From: Pseudomonas rhizosphaerae | Lineage (GTDB): Bacteria; Pseudomonadota; Gammaproteobacteria; Pseudomonadales; Pseudomonadaceae | DNA length: 64,000 nt | Direction of reading: 5' to 3' | NCBI RefSeq assembly: GCF_000761155.1 | Contig: NZ_CP009533.1 | Span: 2,985,001-3,049,000 of the forward strand | Shown here: positions 1-8,872 of the stretch, piece after piece | Position numbering within the stretch: the stretch's first letter is position 1 | How the letters are laid out: each line of letters starts with the position of its first letter | Notes under the pieces: generated by a model | The model's database searches: none | Told to the model about the DNA's origin: nothing | The model's input: only the letters and a program-made list of their open reading frames with translations | Program-made: the position numbers and the translations under genes

Positions 1-540
1 GGAGCTGGGGTCGCGCTCGGACGGCTTGAGGATGAAGCAGTTGCCGCAGACGATGGCCAGCGGGTACATCCACAAGGGAACCATGGCCGGGAAGTTGAAC
101 GGTGTGATACCGGCGACGATACCCAAGGGCTGGAAGTCGGACCAGGCATCGATGTTGGGGCCGACGTTGCGGCTGTACTCGCCTTTGAGTACCTCAGGGG
201 CTGCGCAGGCGAATTCGACGTTTTCGATGCCGCGCTTGAGTTCGCCCGCCGCGTCTTCCAGCGTCTTGCCGTGCTCTTCACTGATCATCTGCGCGATTTT
301 GCTTTCGTTCTGCTCCAGCAGTTGCTTGAAGCGGAACATCACCTGGGCGCGCTTGGCCGCCGGGGTCTTGCGCCAGGCCGGGAAGGCGGCCTTGGCGGAG
401 TCGATGGCCAGTTGCACGGTTTCGCGGCTGGCCAGGTGCAGTTTGCGGATGGGCTGGCCGGTCGACGGGTTGAAGACATCGGCCGTACGGTCGCCGCTGG
501 AAACCAGATCGCCGTTGATCAAGTGTTGGATAGTGCTCAT
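1..540 (-). CDS. mmsA: CoA-acylating methylmalonate-semialdehyde dehydrogenase, N-terminal 180 residues (gene continues past left edge)
   Basis: Oxidises (methyl)malonate semialdehyde to propionyl-/acetyl-CoA in valine and beta-alanine catabolism. The start is the ATG at 540, preceded by AGGAG; the frame stays open to base 1, so the catalytic cysteine half lies outside the window. Visible residues begin MSTIQHLINGDLV and include FNPSTGQP, a helix with EEHGKTLEDA and the NAD-binding ITPFNFPAMVPLWMYP and CGNCFILKPSERDP, typical of the MMSDH branch of aldehyde dehydrogenases. It lies 24 bases downstream of aptA on the same strand, so the two form an operon: the aminotransferase makes malonate semialdehyde and this enzyme consumes it. 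Confidence 0.93.
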   Translation of the reverse strand, partial: MSTIQHLINGDLVSSGDRTADVFNPSTGQPIRKLHLASRETVQLAIDSAKAAFPAWRKTPAAKRAQVMFRFKQLLEQNESKIAQMISEEHGKTLEDAAGELKRGIENVEFACAAPEVLKGEYSRNVGPNIDAWSDFQPLGIVAGITPFNFPAMVPLWMYPLAIVCGNCFILKPSERDPSS

Positions 541-564
541 GCAAAGGGCTCCTGAGGAAAAGGG

Positions 565-1911
565 TCAGTCGATCTGGTTGAGGGCTTCGCCAACGGCGTC
601 GAACAGGCGGTCAAGGTCTTGCGGCTGGGCATTGAAGGTTGGGCCGAACTGCAGGGTGTCGCCGCCGAAGCGCACGTAGAAGCCGGCTTTCCATAACTTC
701 ATGGAGACTTCATAGGGGCGCACGATGGCGTCGCCATCCCGCGGTGCCAGCTGGATTGCACCGGCAAGGCCGTAGTTGCGGATGTCGACGATGTTTTTCG
801 CACCCTTGACGCCGTGCAGCACGCTTTCGAAATGCGGTGCCAGTTCAGCGGCGCTCTGCACCAGGTTTTCGCGCTGCAGCAAGTCCAGCGCGGCAAGGCC
901 GGCGGCGCAGGCTACAGGGTGGGCCGAGTAGGTGTAACCGTGGGGGAATTCCACGGCGTACTCGGGCGTCGCCTGGTTCATGAAGGTCTGGTAGATCTCG
1001 GTGCTGGCAATCACCGCGCCCATCGGAATGGCGCCGTTGGTGATCTGCTTGGCGATACACATCAAGTCCGGGGTTACGCCAAAGGTGTCGGCGCCGAACA
1101 TGGCGCCGGTGCGACCGAAGCCGGTGATGACTTCGTCGAAGATCAGCAGGATGTTGTGCTGGTCGCAGATTTCCCGCAGACGCTTGAGGTAGCCTTTGGG
1201 CGGCGGCAGGACGCCCGCCGAACCGGCCATGGGCTCGACGATCAGGGCGGCAATGTTGGAAGCGTCGTGCAGCTCGATGACCTTGAGCATTTCGTCGGCC
1301 AGGGCGATGCCGCCCTCCTCCGGCGATCCTTTGGAGTAAGTGTTGCCCGGCAGCAGGGTGTGCGGAATATGGTCCACGTCCATCAATTGGCCGAACATCT
1401 TGCGGTTGCCATTGACCCCGCCCAGGCTGGTGCCGGCGACGTTGACGCCGTGGTAGCCACGGGCCCGGCCGATCATCTTGGTCTTGGTGGCCTGGCCTTT
1501 CAGGCGCCAGTAGGCACGGACCATTTTCACGGCGGTATCGCAGCACTCGGAGCCGGAGTTGGTATAGAAGACGTGATTGAGGGTGCCGGGGGTCAGGTCG
1601 GTGATCTTTTCCGCCAGCTGGAACGACAACGGATGGCCGTACTGAAACGCGGGCGAGTAGTCGAGCACACCGAGTTGGCGCGACACCGCTTCCTGGATTT
1701 CCTTGCGCGTGTGACCTGCACCGCAGGTCCACAGACCGGAAAGGCTGTCGTAGATCTGGCGGCCCTTGTCATCGGTCAACCAACTGCCCTGGGCCGCGAC
1801 GATGATCCGAGGATCACGTTGGAAGCTGCGGTTGGCGGTGTACGGCATCCAGTGAGCGTCCAGCTTGAGCTGGCTGGTCACGCCGACGGGGGCGTTCTCG
1901 GGCATGTTCAT
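565..1911 (-). CDS. aptA: Omega-amino acid (beta-alanine)–pyruvate aminotransferase
   Basis: Class III PLP aminotransferase of 448 residues that transfers the amino group of beta-alanine (and other omega-amino acids) to pyruvate, giving malonate semialdehyde and alanine. GLWTCGAGHTRKEI, YTNSGSECCDTA and ARGYHGVNVAGTSLGG are characteristic of the Pseudomonas enzyme. The PLP aspartate lies in LIFDEVITGFGR and the Schiff-base lysine is Lys288 in CIAKQITNGAIPMG. I place the start at the ATG at 1911, nine bases after AGAGG, rather than the GTG at 1917, which lies too close to that ribosome site. First gene of the aptA-mmsA operon, divergent from the LysR gene at 2033. Confidence 0.93.
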   Translation of the reverse strand: MNMPENAPVGVTSQLKLDAHWMPYTANRSFQRDPRIIVAAQGSWLTDDKGRQIYDSLSGLWTCGAGHTRKEIQEAVSRQLGVLDYSPAFQYGHPLSFQLAEKITDLTPGTLNHVFYTNSGSECCDTAVKMVRAYWRLKGQATKTKMIGRARGYHGVNVAGTSLGGVNGNRKMFGQLMDVDHIPHTLLPGNTYSKGSPEEGGIALADEMLKVIELHDASNIAALIVEPMAGSAGVLPPPKGYLKRLREICDQHNILLIFDEVITGFGRTGAMFGADTFGVTPDLMCIAKQITNGAIPMGAVIASTEIYQTFMNQATPEYAVEFPHGYTYSAHPVACAAGLAALDLLQRENLVQSAAELAPHFESVLHGVKGAKNIVDIRNYGLAGAIQLAPRDGDAIVRPYEVSMKLWKAGFYVRFGGDTLQFGPTFNAQPQDLDRLFDAVGEALNQID

Positions 1912-2032
1912 GGGCACAAACCTCTTTGAGCGATTGAAGACGCGTTGACAAGCGTGTTGCCCCTACGGTGTCACGGCGATAAAGTCTGGAAAATTCAACT
2001 TTTGCGATCTTCAGTCAGGCATTCACTAAACT

Positions 2033-2950
2033 ATGAGCCGCCGTCCCGATCCTCTCGCGCAGGTCAGTGATTTCGATATTCGCCTGCTGCGTATTTTCCG
2101 CAGCGTGGTGGAGTGCGGCGGTTTTTCCGCGGCGGAGAACGTGCTCGGTATCGGTCGCTCGGCGATCAGCCAGCAGATGAGCGATCTTGAGCAGCGCCTG
2201 GGTCTGCGCTTGTGCCAACGAGGCCGGGCCGGTTTTTCGCTGACCGAGGAAGGTCGCGAGGTGTATCAGTCGGCCCTGCAGATGCTGGGTGCGGTGGAGA
2301 GTTTTCGCACCGAGGTCAATGGCCTGCATCGTCATTTGCGCGGTGAACTCAACATCGGCCTGACCGACAACCTGGTGACGCTTCCGCACATGCGCATCAC
2401 CCATGCGTTGGCGCAGTTGAAGGACCGCGGGCCGGACGTGCGCATTCAGATCCGCATGATCGCTCCGAGCCAGGTCGAGCAAGGGGTGCTCGACGGCAGC
2501 CTGCACGTGGGCGTGGTGCCGCAGGCAAGTCCGCTGTCCGGGCTTGAATACCAGCCGTTGTACAGCGAGCGCTCGCTGCTGTACTGCGCGGTGGGCCATC
2601 CCCTTTTCTACGCCGACGATACGCAGCTGGCCGATGCACGGCTGGATGCACAGGAGGCGATCGCGCCGACCTTTCGCTTGCCGGCCGAGATTCAGGCTTG
2701 TTACCAGGCGCTCAACTGCACGGCCAGCGCTTCGGATCGCGAGGGCATGGCGTTCCTGATTCTGACCGGGCGCTATATCGGCTATCTGCCGGACCACTAC
2801 GCGACGTTCTGGGTGCAGCAGGGACGACTGCGCGCGCTCAAGCCCGCCGAGCGGTTCTATGACTTGAGCCTATCCTGGGTCACGCGCAAGGGTCGGCGCC
2901 CGCATTTAGTGCTCGAGAGCTTTCTGGAAAGTTTGTACGAAACGCGCTGA
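2033..2950 (+). CDS. LysR-family regulator, probably of the aptA-mmsA operon
   Basis: A 305-residue LysR protein: N-terminal winged helix-turn-helix (about residues 12–70, with GGFSAAENVLGIGRSAISQQMSDLEQRLGL-type sequence) followed by a substrate-binding effector domain. It is transcribed divergently from aptA with about 120 bases between the starts, the usual arrangement for a LysR activator of its neighbour. The inferred inducer would be beta-alanine or a downstream semialdehyde, but nothing in the sequence proves this. The ribosome site before ATG 2033 is weak. Confidence 0.85.
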   Translation: MSRRPDPLAQVSDFDIRLLRIFRSVVECGGFSAAENVLGIGRSAISQQMSDLEQRLGLRLCQRGRAGFSLTEEGREVYQSALQMLGAVESFRTEVNGLHRHLRGELNIGLTDNLVTLPHMRITHALAQLKDRGPDVRIQIRMIAPSQVEQGVLDGSLHVGVVPQASPLSGLEYQPLYSERSLLYCAVGHPLFYADDTQLADARLDAQEAIAPTFRLPAEIQACYQALNCTASASDREGMAFLILTGRYIGYLPDHYATFWVQQGRLRALKPAERFYDLSLSWVTRKGRRPHLVLESFLESLYETR

Positions 2951-3087
2951 CTGCCCTATCTCATTGATCCCCAAAGCGTTGTGAACACCGCGCGGTAAAA
3001 CCTGAGCAGTTGGACAGCTTTTTGCACGGCTGCCTTGCAAAGCGAGGACTGACCCCAGCCCATCGCCCGTGCCGAGACTCCGACGCC

Positions 3088-4473
3088 ATGCCTACCGATA
3101 CGTCCATGCCCAGCGAACTGATCTACGGTCTGCATGACCGTCCGGCCCCCATGACGTCGATGCTGGCGGCTTTGCAGCACGTACTCGCCGCTTTCGTCGG
3201 GATCATCACACCGCCGCTGATCATCGGCTCGGCGTTGGGCCTCGGCACGCATTTGCCGTATTTGATCAGCATGGCGCTGTTGGTGTCCGGCATCGGCACC
3301 TTCATCCAGGCACGCCGTCCGTTCGGGATCGGCGCGGGCATGATCTGCCTGCAAGGCACCAGTTTTGCCTTTCTGGGGGCGGTGCTGTCGGCGGGCTTCA
3401 TCGTCAAGCAGCGCGGGGGCAGCCCGGAAGACATTCTGGCCATGATTTTTGGCGTGTGTTTTTTCGGCGCGTTGGTGCAGATCGTATTGAGCCGCTTCAT
3501 AGGTCAGCTACAGCGTGTCATTACCCCGCTCGTGACCGGTATCGTGATCACGCTGATTGGCGTCAGCTTGATCAAGGTGGGTATCACCGACCTGGGTGGG
3601 GGCTTCAACGCGCCGGATTTTGGTGCGCCGGGCAACCTCGCCCTGGGCGCGTTCGTGTTGGTGGTAATCATTCTGCTGAATCGCAGCACCACGACCTGGC
3701 TGAGGCTGTCGGCGATCATCATCGGTTTGGCGGTGGGCAGCCTGGCCGCCTGGTTCAGTGGCAAGCTAGTGATCCAACCGCTACCTGACCTGCCGCTGAT
3801 CAGTGTGCCGGTACCTTTCAAGTTCGGTTTCGCGTTCGATTGGACGGCGTTTCTGCCGGTGGCGCTGATCTACCTGATCAGTACCCTGGAGACGGTGGGC
3901 GACCTGACGGCGAACTGCATGCTGTCGCGGCAGCCCATCAGTGGGCCGAGCTATATCGAGCGACTCAAGGGTGGCGTGCTGGGCGACGGCGTGAGTTGCA
4001 TGCTGGCCGCTACGTTCAGCGCCTTTCCCAACACCACGTTCGCGCAAAACAACGGAGTGATCCAACTCACGGGCGTGGCCAGCCGCTACGTAGGGCTGTA
4101 CATCGGCGTCGTGCTGATGCTGCTCGGGCTGTTGCCGATGATCGGTGCCGTGTTGCAGCAGATCCCCAAGCCGGTGCTGGGCGGCGCCACCTTGGTGATG
4201 TTCGGCAGTGTCGCCGCGGCTGGGGTGCGGATCCTGGCGCAGTCGCCGCTGGATCGGCGCAACATGCTGATCATCGCCACCTCGTTCGGCGTGGGCCTGG
4301 GAGTGGCCGCGCAGCCCCAACTGCTGCACCGCATGCCACAGCTGGTGCAGAACCTGTTCGACTCGGCGATCACCAGTGGCGGGGTCACTGCGCTGATCAT
4401 GTGCCTGTTGTTGCCCGAACCCAAGCACAGTGGCGAAGTGTCGACGCAGCGACTGGAAAACGAGCCGGTCTGA
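3088..4473 (+). CDS. NCS2-family nucleobase permease, purine (xanthine/urate) type
   Basis: A polytopic inner-membrane nucleobase:cation symporter of about 461 residues. The NAT signature reads QNNGVIQLTG followed by VASR, the form found in xanthine/uric-acid permeases (XanQ/UacT group) rather than the uracil permease form. The N-terminal HDRPAPMTSMLAALQHVLA and the FPNTTFAQNNG segment fit the family. An in-frame TTG at 3010 would add 26 hydrophilic residues; I prefer the ATG at 3088, where family homology begins. It precedes a RutR-like regulator by 90 bases, suggesting nucleobase-linked control. Substrate is inferred from motif only. Confidence 0.85.
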   Translation: MPTDTSMPSELIYGLHDRPAPMTSMLAALQHVLAAFVGIITPPLIIGSALGLGTHLPYLISMALLVSGIGTFIQARRPFGIGAGMICLQGTSFAFLGAVLSAGFIVKQRGGSPEDILAMIFGVCFFGALVQIVLSRFIGQLQRVITPLVTGIVITLIGVSLIKVGITDLGGGFNAPDFGAPGNLALGAFVLVVIILLNRSTTTWLRLSAIIIGLAVGSLAAWFSGKLVIQPLPDLPLISVPVPFKFGFAFDWTAFLPVALIYLISTLETVGDLTANCMLSRQPISGPSYIERLKGGVLGDGVSCMLAATFSAFPNTTFAQNNGVIQLTGVASRYVGLYIGVVLMLLGLLPMIGAVLQQIPKPVLGGATLVMFGSVAAAGVRILAQSPLDRRNMLIIATSFGVGLGVAAQPQLLHRMPQLVQNLFDSAITSGGVTALIMCLLLPEPKHSGEVSTQRLENEPV

Positions 4474-4512
4474 GCGACATTTTCGCAACGATGCTTGTCG
4501 GATCGGAACAGG

Positions 4513-4527
4513 TGCGTTATCAACGCA
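4513..4527. promoter_or_regulatory. Inverted repeat upstream of the RutR-like gene
   Basis: A perfect dyad TGCGTT-ATC-AACGCA lies 36 bases before the ATG of the TetR-type regulator and downstream of the permease stop. Position and symmetry suit an autoregulatory operator, but it does not match the E. coli RutR consensus (TTGACCA-N2-TGGTCAA), so this is only a candidate. Confidence 0.3.
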
Positions 4528-4563
4528 TCTGCCTAACCCACACGATTGGCTCGGAACCACCCC

Positions 4564-5226
4564 ATGATGCTTGAAGTCCCCGCGCACAGCGCCTCGGCCA
4601 ATGGCAAGCCTGCCAGCCGCATCCGCCAGAGGAATGAGGAAGCGATTCTGAAGGCGGCCGAAGACGAATTCGCCCGGCATGGTTTCAAGGGCACGAGCAT
4701 GAACACCATTGCGCTCAACGCCGGGCTGCCTAAGGCCAATCTGCATTATTACTTCACCAACAAGCTGGGCCTGTACATCGCCGTGTTGAGCAACATCATC
4801 GAGTTGTGGGACAGCACCTTCAACACGTTGCAGGCCGAGGATGATCCAGCCCAGGCGTTGACCCGCTACATTCGCGCCAAGATGGAGTTTTCCCGTCGCC
4901 AGCCGCTGGCGTCGCGGATTTTCGCCATGGAGATCATCAGCGGTGGCGAGTGCCTGAGCGAATACTTCAGCCAGGACTACCGCAGCTGGTTCGCCGGGCG
5001 CGCCGCGGTGTTCAAGGCCTGGATCGATGCCGGTAAAATGGACCCCGTCGACCCCGTGCACCTGATCTTCCTGCTGTGGGGCAGCACCCAGCATTACGCC
5101 GACTTTGCCACGCAGATCTGCCGGGTGACCGGCCAGGCGCGGCTGACGCGGGAGGATTTCGAACAAGCCGGTGACAACCTGATTCGCATCATTCTGAAAG
5201 GATGCGGACTGACCCCTGCGGTGTGA
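4564..5226 (+). CDS. TetR-family regulator, RutR/YcdC type
   Basis: A 220-residue TetR repressor. The N-terminal helix-turn-helix is clear (RQRNEEAILKAAEDEFARHG, then LPKANLHYYFTNKLGLY). The C-terminal half resembles RutR: PLASRIFAMEIISGG, AGKMDPVDPVHLIFLLWGSTQHYADF. In E. coli RutR senses uracil and controls pyrimidine and purine use; here it follows a purine-type permease and neighbours beta-alanine catabolism (beta-alanine is the product of reductive uracil breakdown). Start chosen at the first ATG of ATGATG; upstream TTG at 4546 is possible but adds no conserved residues. Confidence 0.85.
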   Translation: MMLEVPAHSASANGKPASRIRQRNEEAILKAAEDEFARHGFKGTSMNTIALNAGLPKANLHYYFTNKLGLYIAVLSNIIELWDSTFNTLQAEDDPAQALTRYIRAKMEFSRRQPLASRIFAMEIISGGECLSEYFSQDYRSWFAGRAAVFKAWIDAGKMDPVDPVHLIFLLWGSTQHYADFATQICRVTGQARLTREDFEQAGDNLIRIILKGCGLTPAV

Positions 5227-5251
5227 TCACTGCAACAGCCAAGAGATAGCG

Positions 5252-5842
5252 ATGCCTTCCACCCTGCTGGGCCCTTGCGAGTTTCGCGAAGAGATTCGCA
5301 AGAGTCGATTCATCACCCTCGCCGCGCCCATTGCCAGCGTGCAGGACGCCCAGGCGTTCATCGAACAGAACAGCGATCTGGCGGCCACCCACAACTGCTG
5401 GGCGTGGAAAATGGGTGACCAGTACCGCAGCAACGACGACGGCGAGCCAGGCGGTACGGCGGGCCGACCCATTCTGGCGGCCATCGAGGCGCAGGACTGC
5501 GACCAGGTGGTGGTGCTGGTGATTCGCTGGTACGGCGGTATTCAGCTGGGCACCGGGGGATTGGCCCGCGCCTATGGCGGCGGTGCGAACAAATGCCTGC
5601 AACAGGCACCCAAGCGTCTGCTGATCGCGCGGGTGGCAGTGTCGTGTTCCTGCGCGTTCAGCGAGCTGGTCCTGGTCAAGCTTCGCGTGGCCGAGGCTGA
5701 AGGGTTGGTGACTGCGGAAGATTTCACCAGCAATGGTGTCGACCTGCAGTTGGCAGTGGCCAGTGAAGTCATCCCGACCCTGGCGCAGCAGCTGGCCGAC
5801 CTTTCGCGGGGGCGGATCGTGCTGCAAGACGCTGTTTCATGA
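5252..5842 (+). CDS. yigZ: IMPACT/YigZ family protein
   Basis: A 196-residue protein with the N-terminal UPF0029/IMPACT domain (FREEIRKSRFITLAAP, then HNCWAWKMGDQYRSNDDGEPGGTAGRP and RWYGGIQLGTGGLARAYGGG) and a C-terminal DUF1949 ferredoxin-like domain. Family members are linked to ribosome rescue and translational control, but the molecular activity of the bacterial proteins is not settled. Good ribosome site (AAGAGAT) before ATG 5252. It stands between the RutR-like gene and an SDR gene with no obvious functional link. Confidence 0.9.
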   Translation: MPSTLLGPCEFREEIRKSRFITLAAPIASVQDAQAFIEQNSDLAATHNCWAWKMGDQYRSNDDGEPGGTAGRPILAAIEAQDCDQVVVLVIRWYGGIQLGTGGLARAYGGGANKCLQQAPKRLLIARVAVSCSCAFSELVLVKLRVAEAEGLVTAEDFTSNGVDLQLAVASEVIPTLAQQLADLSRGRIVLQDAVS

Positions 5843-5898
5843 ACATGCGGCCTGTCCACGGTGAGTGCTAGTCTGTTTCCTTTTCCAGGAGCGTCGCG

Positions 5899-6582
5899 AT
5901 GACAACTGCAAAGAAAGCGCTGGTGATCGGTGCCTCCCGTGGCCTGGGCCTGGGGCTGGTGGAACGCTTGAGCGAGGATGGCTGGGAAGTGACGGCCACG
6001 GTTCGTGATCTGGGCAATGTCCCGGCCGGGCTGACGGCCACCGGGGCCACGGTGGAAGCGCTGGAGATGACTCGGCTGGAATCGATGGATGCATTGGCCC
6101 AGCGTCTGCAGCAGCAGCGCTTCGCTCTGCTGTTCATCAATGCCGGGGTGTCCGGACCGGCGGGCTACAACACCGATCAGGCCAGCGATGCGCAGATCGG
6201 TGAGCTGTTCGTCATCAACGCCGTGGCACCGATCCGCTTGGCCCAGCGACTGGCGGGCAATGTCGCCGACGGCGGTGCGATTGCGTTCATGAGCTCGGTG
6301 CTCGGCAGCGTGGCGATGCCCGAAGGGTCGCCCATGGCGTTGTACAAGGCGAGCAAAGCGGCCTTGAATTCGATGACCAATACGTTCGTGACCGAGCTGG
6401 CGCGGCCTGCGCTGACGGTACTGGCGATGCACCCGGGGTGGGTGAAGACCGACATGGGCGGTGAAGGGGCCAGTCTGGACGTTGCCACCAGTACCCGGGG
6501 ATTGGTGGATGTGATCACCGGGCAGTTGGGCAAGGGTGGGTTGCAGTTTCTGGATTATCGGGGGGAGAGGATTGATTGGTGA
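5899..6582 (+). CDS. SDR-family NAD(P)-dependent oxidoreductase
   Basis: A 227-residue short-chain dehydrogenase. Nucleotide-binding GASRGLGLGL near residue 12, structural INAGVSG, catalytic Ser in MSSVLGS and the YKASK motif (Tyr-x3-Lys) are all present, followed by MHPGWVKTDMGG, typical of the classical CsgA/C-factor-like branch. Substrate cannot be told from sequence. AGGAG precedes the ATG at 5899. Single gene, ending just before a REP element. Confidence 0.88.
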   Translation: MTTAKKALVIGASRGLGLGLVERLSEDGWEVTATVRDLGNVPAGLTATGATVEALEMTRLESMDALAQRLQQQRFALLFINAGVSGPAGYNTDQASDAQIGELFVINAVAPIRLAQRLAGNVADGGAIAFMSSVLGSVAMPEGSPMALYKASKAALNSMTNTFVTELARPALTVLAMHPGWVKTDMGGEGASLDVATSTRGLVDVITGQLGKGGLQFLDYRGERIDW

Positions 6583-6606
6583 GGGGTTTGCAGGGGTGTC
6601 AGAGGA

Positions 6607-6639
6607 GGCCTCTTCGCGGGCAGAGCCCGCTCCCACAGG
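6607..6639 (+). repeat. REP element, type A
   Basis: A 33-base Pseudomonas-type repetitive extragenic palindrome. Core stem GCGGGC-AGA-GCCCGC followed by TCCCACAGG. The same sequence with a compensating stem change occurs at 37781. It lies between two convergent genes. Confidence 0.8.
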
Positions 6640-6666
6640 ATACGGGTTCTACCAGTGGAATCTGGT

Positions 6667-7758
6667 TTAGAGGCCCAGGATCGATAGCATGATGAAGGTT
6701 GCGAACAGTACGAAGTGAGTCATGCCTTCGATGGCGTTGGTTTCGCCGTCGTTGAGGTTGATTGCGCAGACCAGCAGGGTGATGAAGATCATCACGGTCT
6801 GCACGGGGGTCATGGCCATCTGGAACGGCTGGCCGCTGTACAGGGCCAGGCCTTCCATGACCGGCACTGTGAGAATCACCGTCGACAGCGAGGCGCCCAA
6901 TGCGATGTTGACCACCGACTGCATGCGGTTGGCCAGCGCTGCGCGCAAGGCGGTGAGGATTTCCGGAGCGGCAGAGATGGCCGCCACCAGGATGGCGGTC
7001 ATGACCGGCGGTGCGCCGGTGCCTTCCAGGCCCAGGTCGATGGTCTTGGACATGACTTCGGCCAAGGCGCCGATGATGACGATACCGAACACCAGGGTAC
7101 CCACTGACCAGCCCAGATGGACCGGCTTCTCGGGTTCCGTGGTCACGCCCTTGCGCTTCTTCTTTTCCGGGTAGTTGTAGCTGAAGAAGTAGCTGTGCGG
7201 GCCGACCTGCATGCGCAGGAACAAGGCGTAGAGCACCAGCATGGCGCCGATGGTGAAGCCCGAATAGACCTTCCAGTTGCCCTCAGGGATGAACTCGGGG
7301 ACCACCATGGACACGCCCATGGCGGTGAGGATCATGACGCTGTAGCTGCGCGCCGAATCGTCGTTGTAGGACTGTTCGCCGTGCTTGAGGCCACCCATCA
7401 GCGCAGCGAGGCCGAGGATGCCGTTGATATCGAGCATCACCGCCGAATAGATGGTGTCGCGCACCAGGGTCGGGGACGGCTCGTTGCTCATCATGATGCC
7501 CAGTACCACCACTTCGACCAGTACCGCCGAGAGGGTGAGGATCATGGTGCCGTAGGGGTCGCCGAATTTTTCTGCAAGCAATTCGGCATGTCCCGCCACG
7601 CGCACCGAGGCGAAGATGATCGCCACGACCAGGGCGATGCCTGCGCCCAATGCCACGCCTTGGCCGTGGCTGAGCAGGTAGTGCTCGGCCGGAAAGGCGA
7701 CGCATGCGGCGATCACCGCCAGAAGTAGAAATTTTTCCTGCTTGAGTAACGCGATCAT
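6667..7758 (-). CDS. Calcium/sodium:proton antiporter, ChaA-like
   Basis: A 363-residue polytopic membrane protein with two cation-exchanger repeats. The acidic alpha-motifs are visible as DPYGTMILTLSAVLVEVVVL in the first half and AAISAAPEILTALRAALANR in the second; a hydrophilic loop with YNYPEKKKRKG separates the halves. This pattern matches the CaCA family ionic transporters related to ChaA. Start taken at ATG 7758 (MIALLKQEKFLLL), after AAGGCAGG; an in-frame TTG 57 bases upstream would add a polar extension. Which ions it carries is not determinable here. Confidence 0.85.
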   Translation of the reverse strand: MIALLKQEKFLLLAVIAACVAFPAEHYLLSHGQGVALGAGIALVVAIIFASVRVAGHAELLAEKFGDPYGTMILTLSAVLVEVVVLGIMMSNEPSPTLVRDTIYSAVMLDINGILGLAALMGGLKHGEQSYNDDSARSYSVMILTAMGVSMVVPEFIPEGNWKVYSGFTIGAMLVLYALFLRMQVGPHSYFFSYNYPEKKKRKGVTTEPEKPVHLGWSVGTLVFGIVIIGALAEVMSKTIDLGLEGTGAPPVMTAILVAAISAAPEILTALRAALANRMQSVVNIALGASLSTVILTVPVMEGLALYSGQPFQMAMTPVQTVMIFITLLVCAINLNDGETNAIEGMTHFVLFATFIMLSILGL

Positions 7759-7852
7759 GGCCTGCCTTCGCTGATTGCTGCGACCTGTGCCGCGGTAAGT
7801 AACTGGATGTAACAAGAATCAGCGGATGAGAGTATGCAACAACGGCAAAGGT

Positions 7853-8770
7853 TCAGGGCCGGACCTGTGCCTGGGCCACCAGCCAGTCATGGATGGCGCG
7901 TCGAGTGGGGGTATTGAGGGCGCCTTCGCGGTACGCCAGCACGTATTTCTTGCGCGCCTGGATCGGCCATCCGAACGGCACGATCAGCGAGCCCTGTTCC
8001 AGCTCGTCGGTGATCAACGCCCGGCGAGCGATGGCCACACCCATGCCCATGCGTGCGGCGTCGATGGTCAGGTGGTTGCGATTGAAGGTGTGTCCACGGC
8101 GTACGTCGATGCCTTCGGCGCCGATGGCCGACAGGTAGAACTCCCACTCCGCGTATTCATAACTGCCACGCCAGGCAGTAATGTCGTGCAACAGCGGGAA
8201 GTGCACCAGTTGGCCTGGGCTGTCCAAGGGTGGCCGACCTTCGAGCAGCAGTGGCGAGCAGACCGGGAACAACTCTTCCTCCAGCAAGGGCGTGGTGACC
8301 AGGCCGGGGTAGCTGCCATCGTTGAGGTCGATGGCCAGGTCGAAGTCATCGTCGCGCAGGGAGCCGCTGCTGTCTTCGGCGATCACGCGCAACTGCAGCT
8401 CGGGAAACGCCCGTTCCAGGCTGGGCAGCCGTGGCATCAGCCACTTGCTCAGAAAGGAGGGAATGCTGCGCAGCTTGAACACCCCGCCGATCGCTCCGGA
8501 ATGCAACAGCCGCAATTCTTCGTCGATGCGGCTGTGCACTTCGTTGGCAACCACGGCAAGCCGCTGGCCCTGTGCAGTCAGTTGCAGACCGCGCCCCACG
8601 CGGTGAAACAGCGGAAAGCCGAGCCGATCCTCCAATTGCTTCATCTGCTGGCTGATGGCGCCAGGGGTGACGTGCAGTTCGTCGGCGCAGCGGGTGAAGG
8701 ACAGATGCCGCGCGGCACAAGCAAACACCTGCAGCCAGGCGTGCATTTGGGCATTGAGGATTTTGCTCAT
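7853..8770 (-). CDS. LysR-family regulator (GcvA-like), divergent from sdaA
   Basis: A 305-residue LysR regulator with N-terminal helix-turn-helix (FACAARHLSFTRCADELHVT, then ISQQMKQLEDRLGFPLFHR) and a GcvA-type effector domain (FDLAIDLNDG, EEELFPVCSP). It is divergent from the L-serine deaminase gene with 102 bases between the starts, so control of serine catabolism is a reasonable inference. The GcvA subgroup more broadly controls amino-acid genes and beta-lactamases, so the target remains untested. Confidence 0.85.
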   Translation of the reverse strand: MSKILNAQMHAWLQVFACAARHLSFTRCADELHVTPGAISQQMKQLEDRLGFPLFHRVGRGLQLTAQGQRLAVVANEVHSRIDEELRLLHSGAIGGVFKLRSIPSFLSKWLMPRLPSLERAFPELQLRVIAEDSSGSLRDDDFDLAIDLNDGSYPGLVTTPLLEEELFPVCSPLLLEGRPPLDSPGQLVHFPLLHDITAWRGSYEYAEWEFYLSAIGAEGIDVRRGHTFNRNHLTIDAARMGMGVAIARRALITDELEQGSLIVPFGWPIQARKKYVLAYREGALNTPTRRAIHDWLVAQAQVRP

Positions 8771-8872
8771 CGGTGAGCCCCGCTAAACAATGACTTAGTA
8801 AGTATCGTTTGTCTGAAATGTCTGTCAGCCCAAAGATAAGGTACGAGTGTATAGAGAGAAATTGGGGCAGAC

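Noticed and set aside
814-1929. Long open frame opposite aptA (371 codons, plus strand)
   Set aside because: Shadow of the aminotransferase gene in GC-rich DNA; no domain, no ribosome site, composition typical of antisense frames.
3781-5166. 461-codon minus-strand open frame opposite the permease and RutR-like gene
   Set aside because: Covers two well-supported plus-strand genes; His/Gln/Arg-rich antisense composition and no homology.
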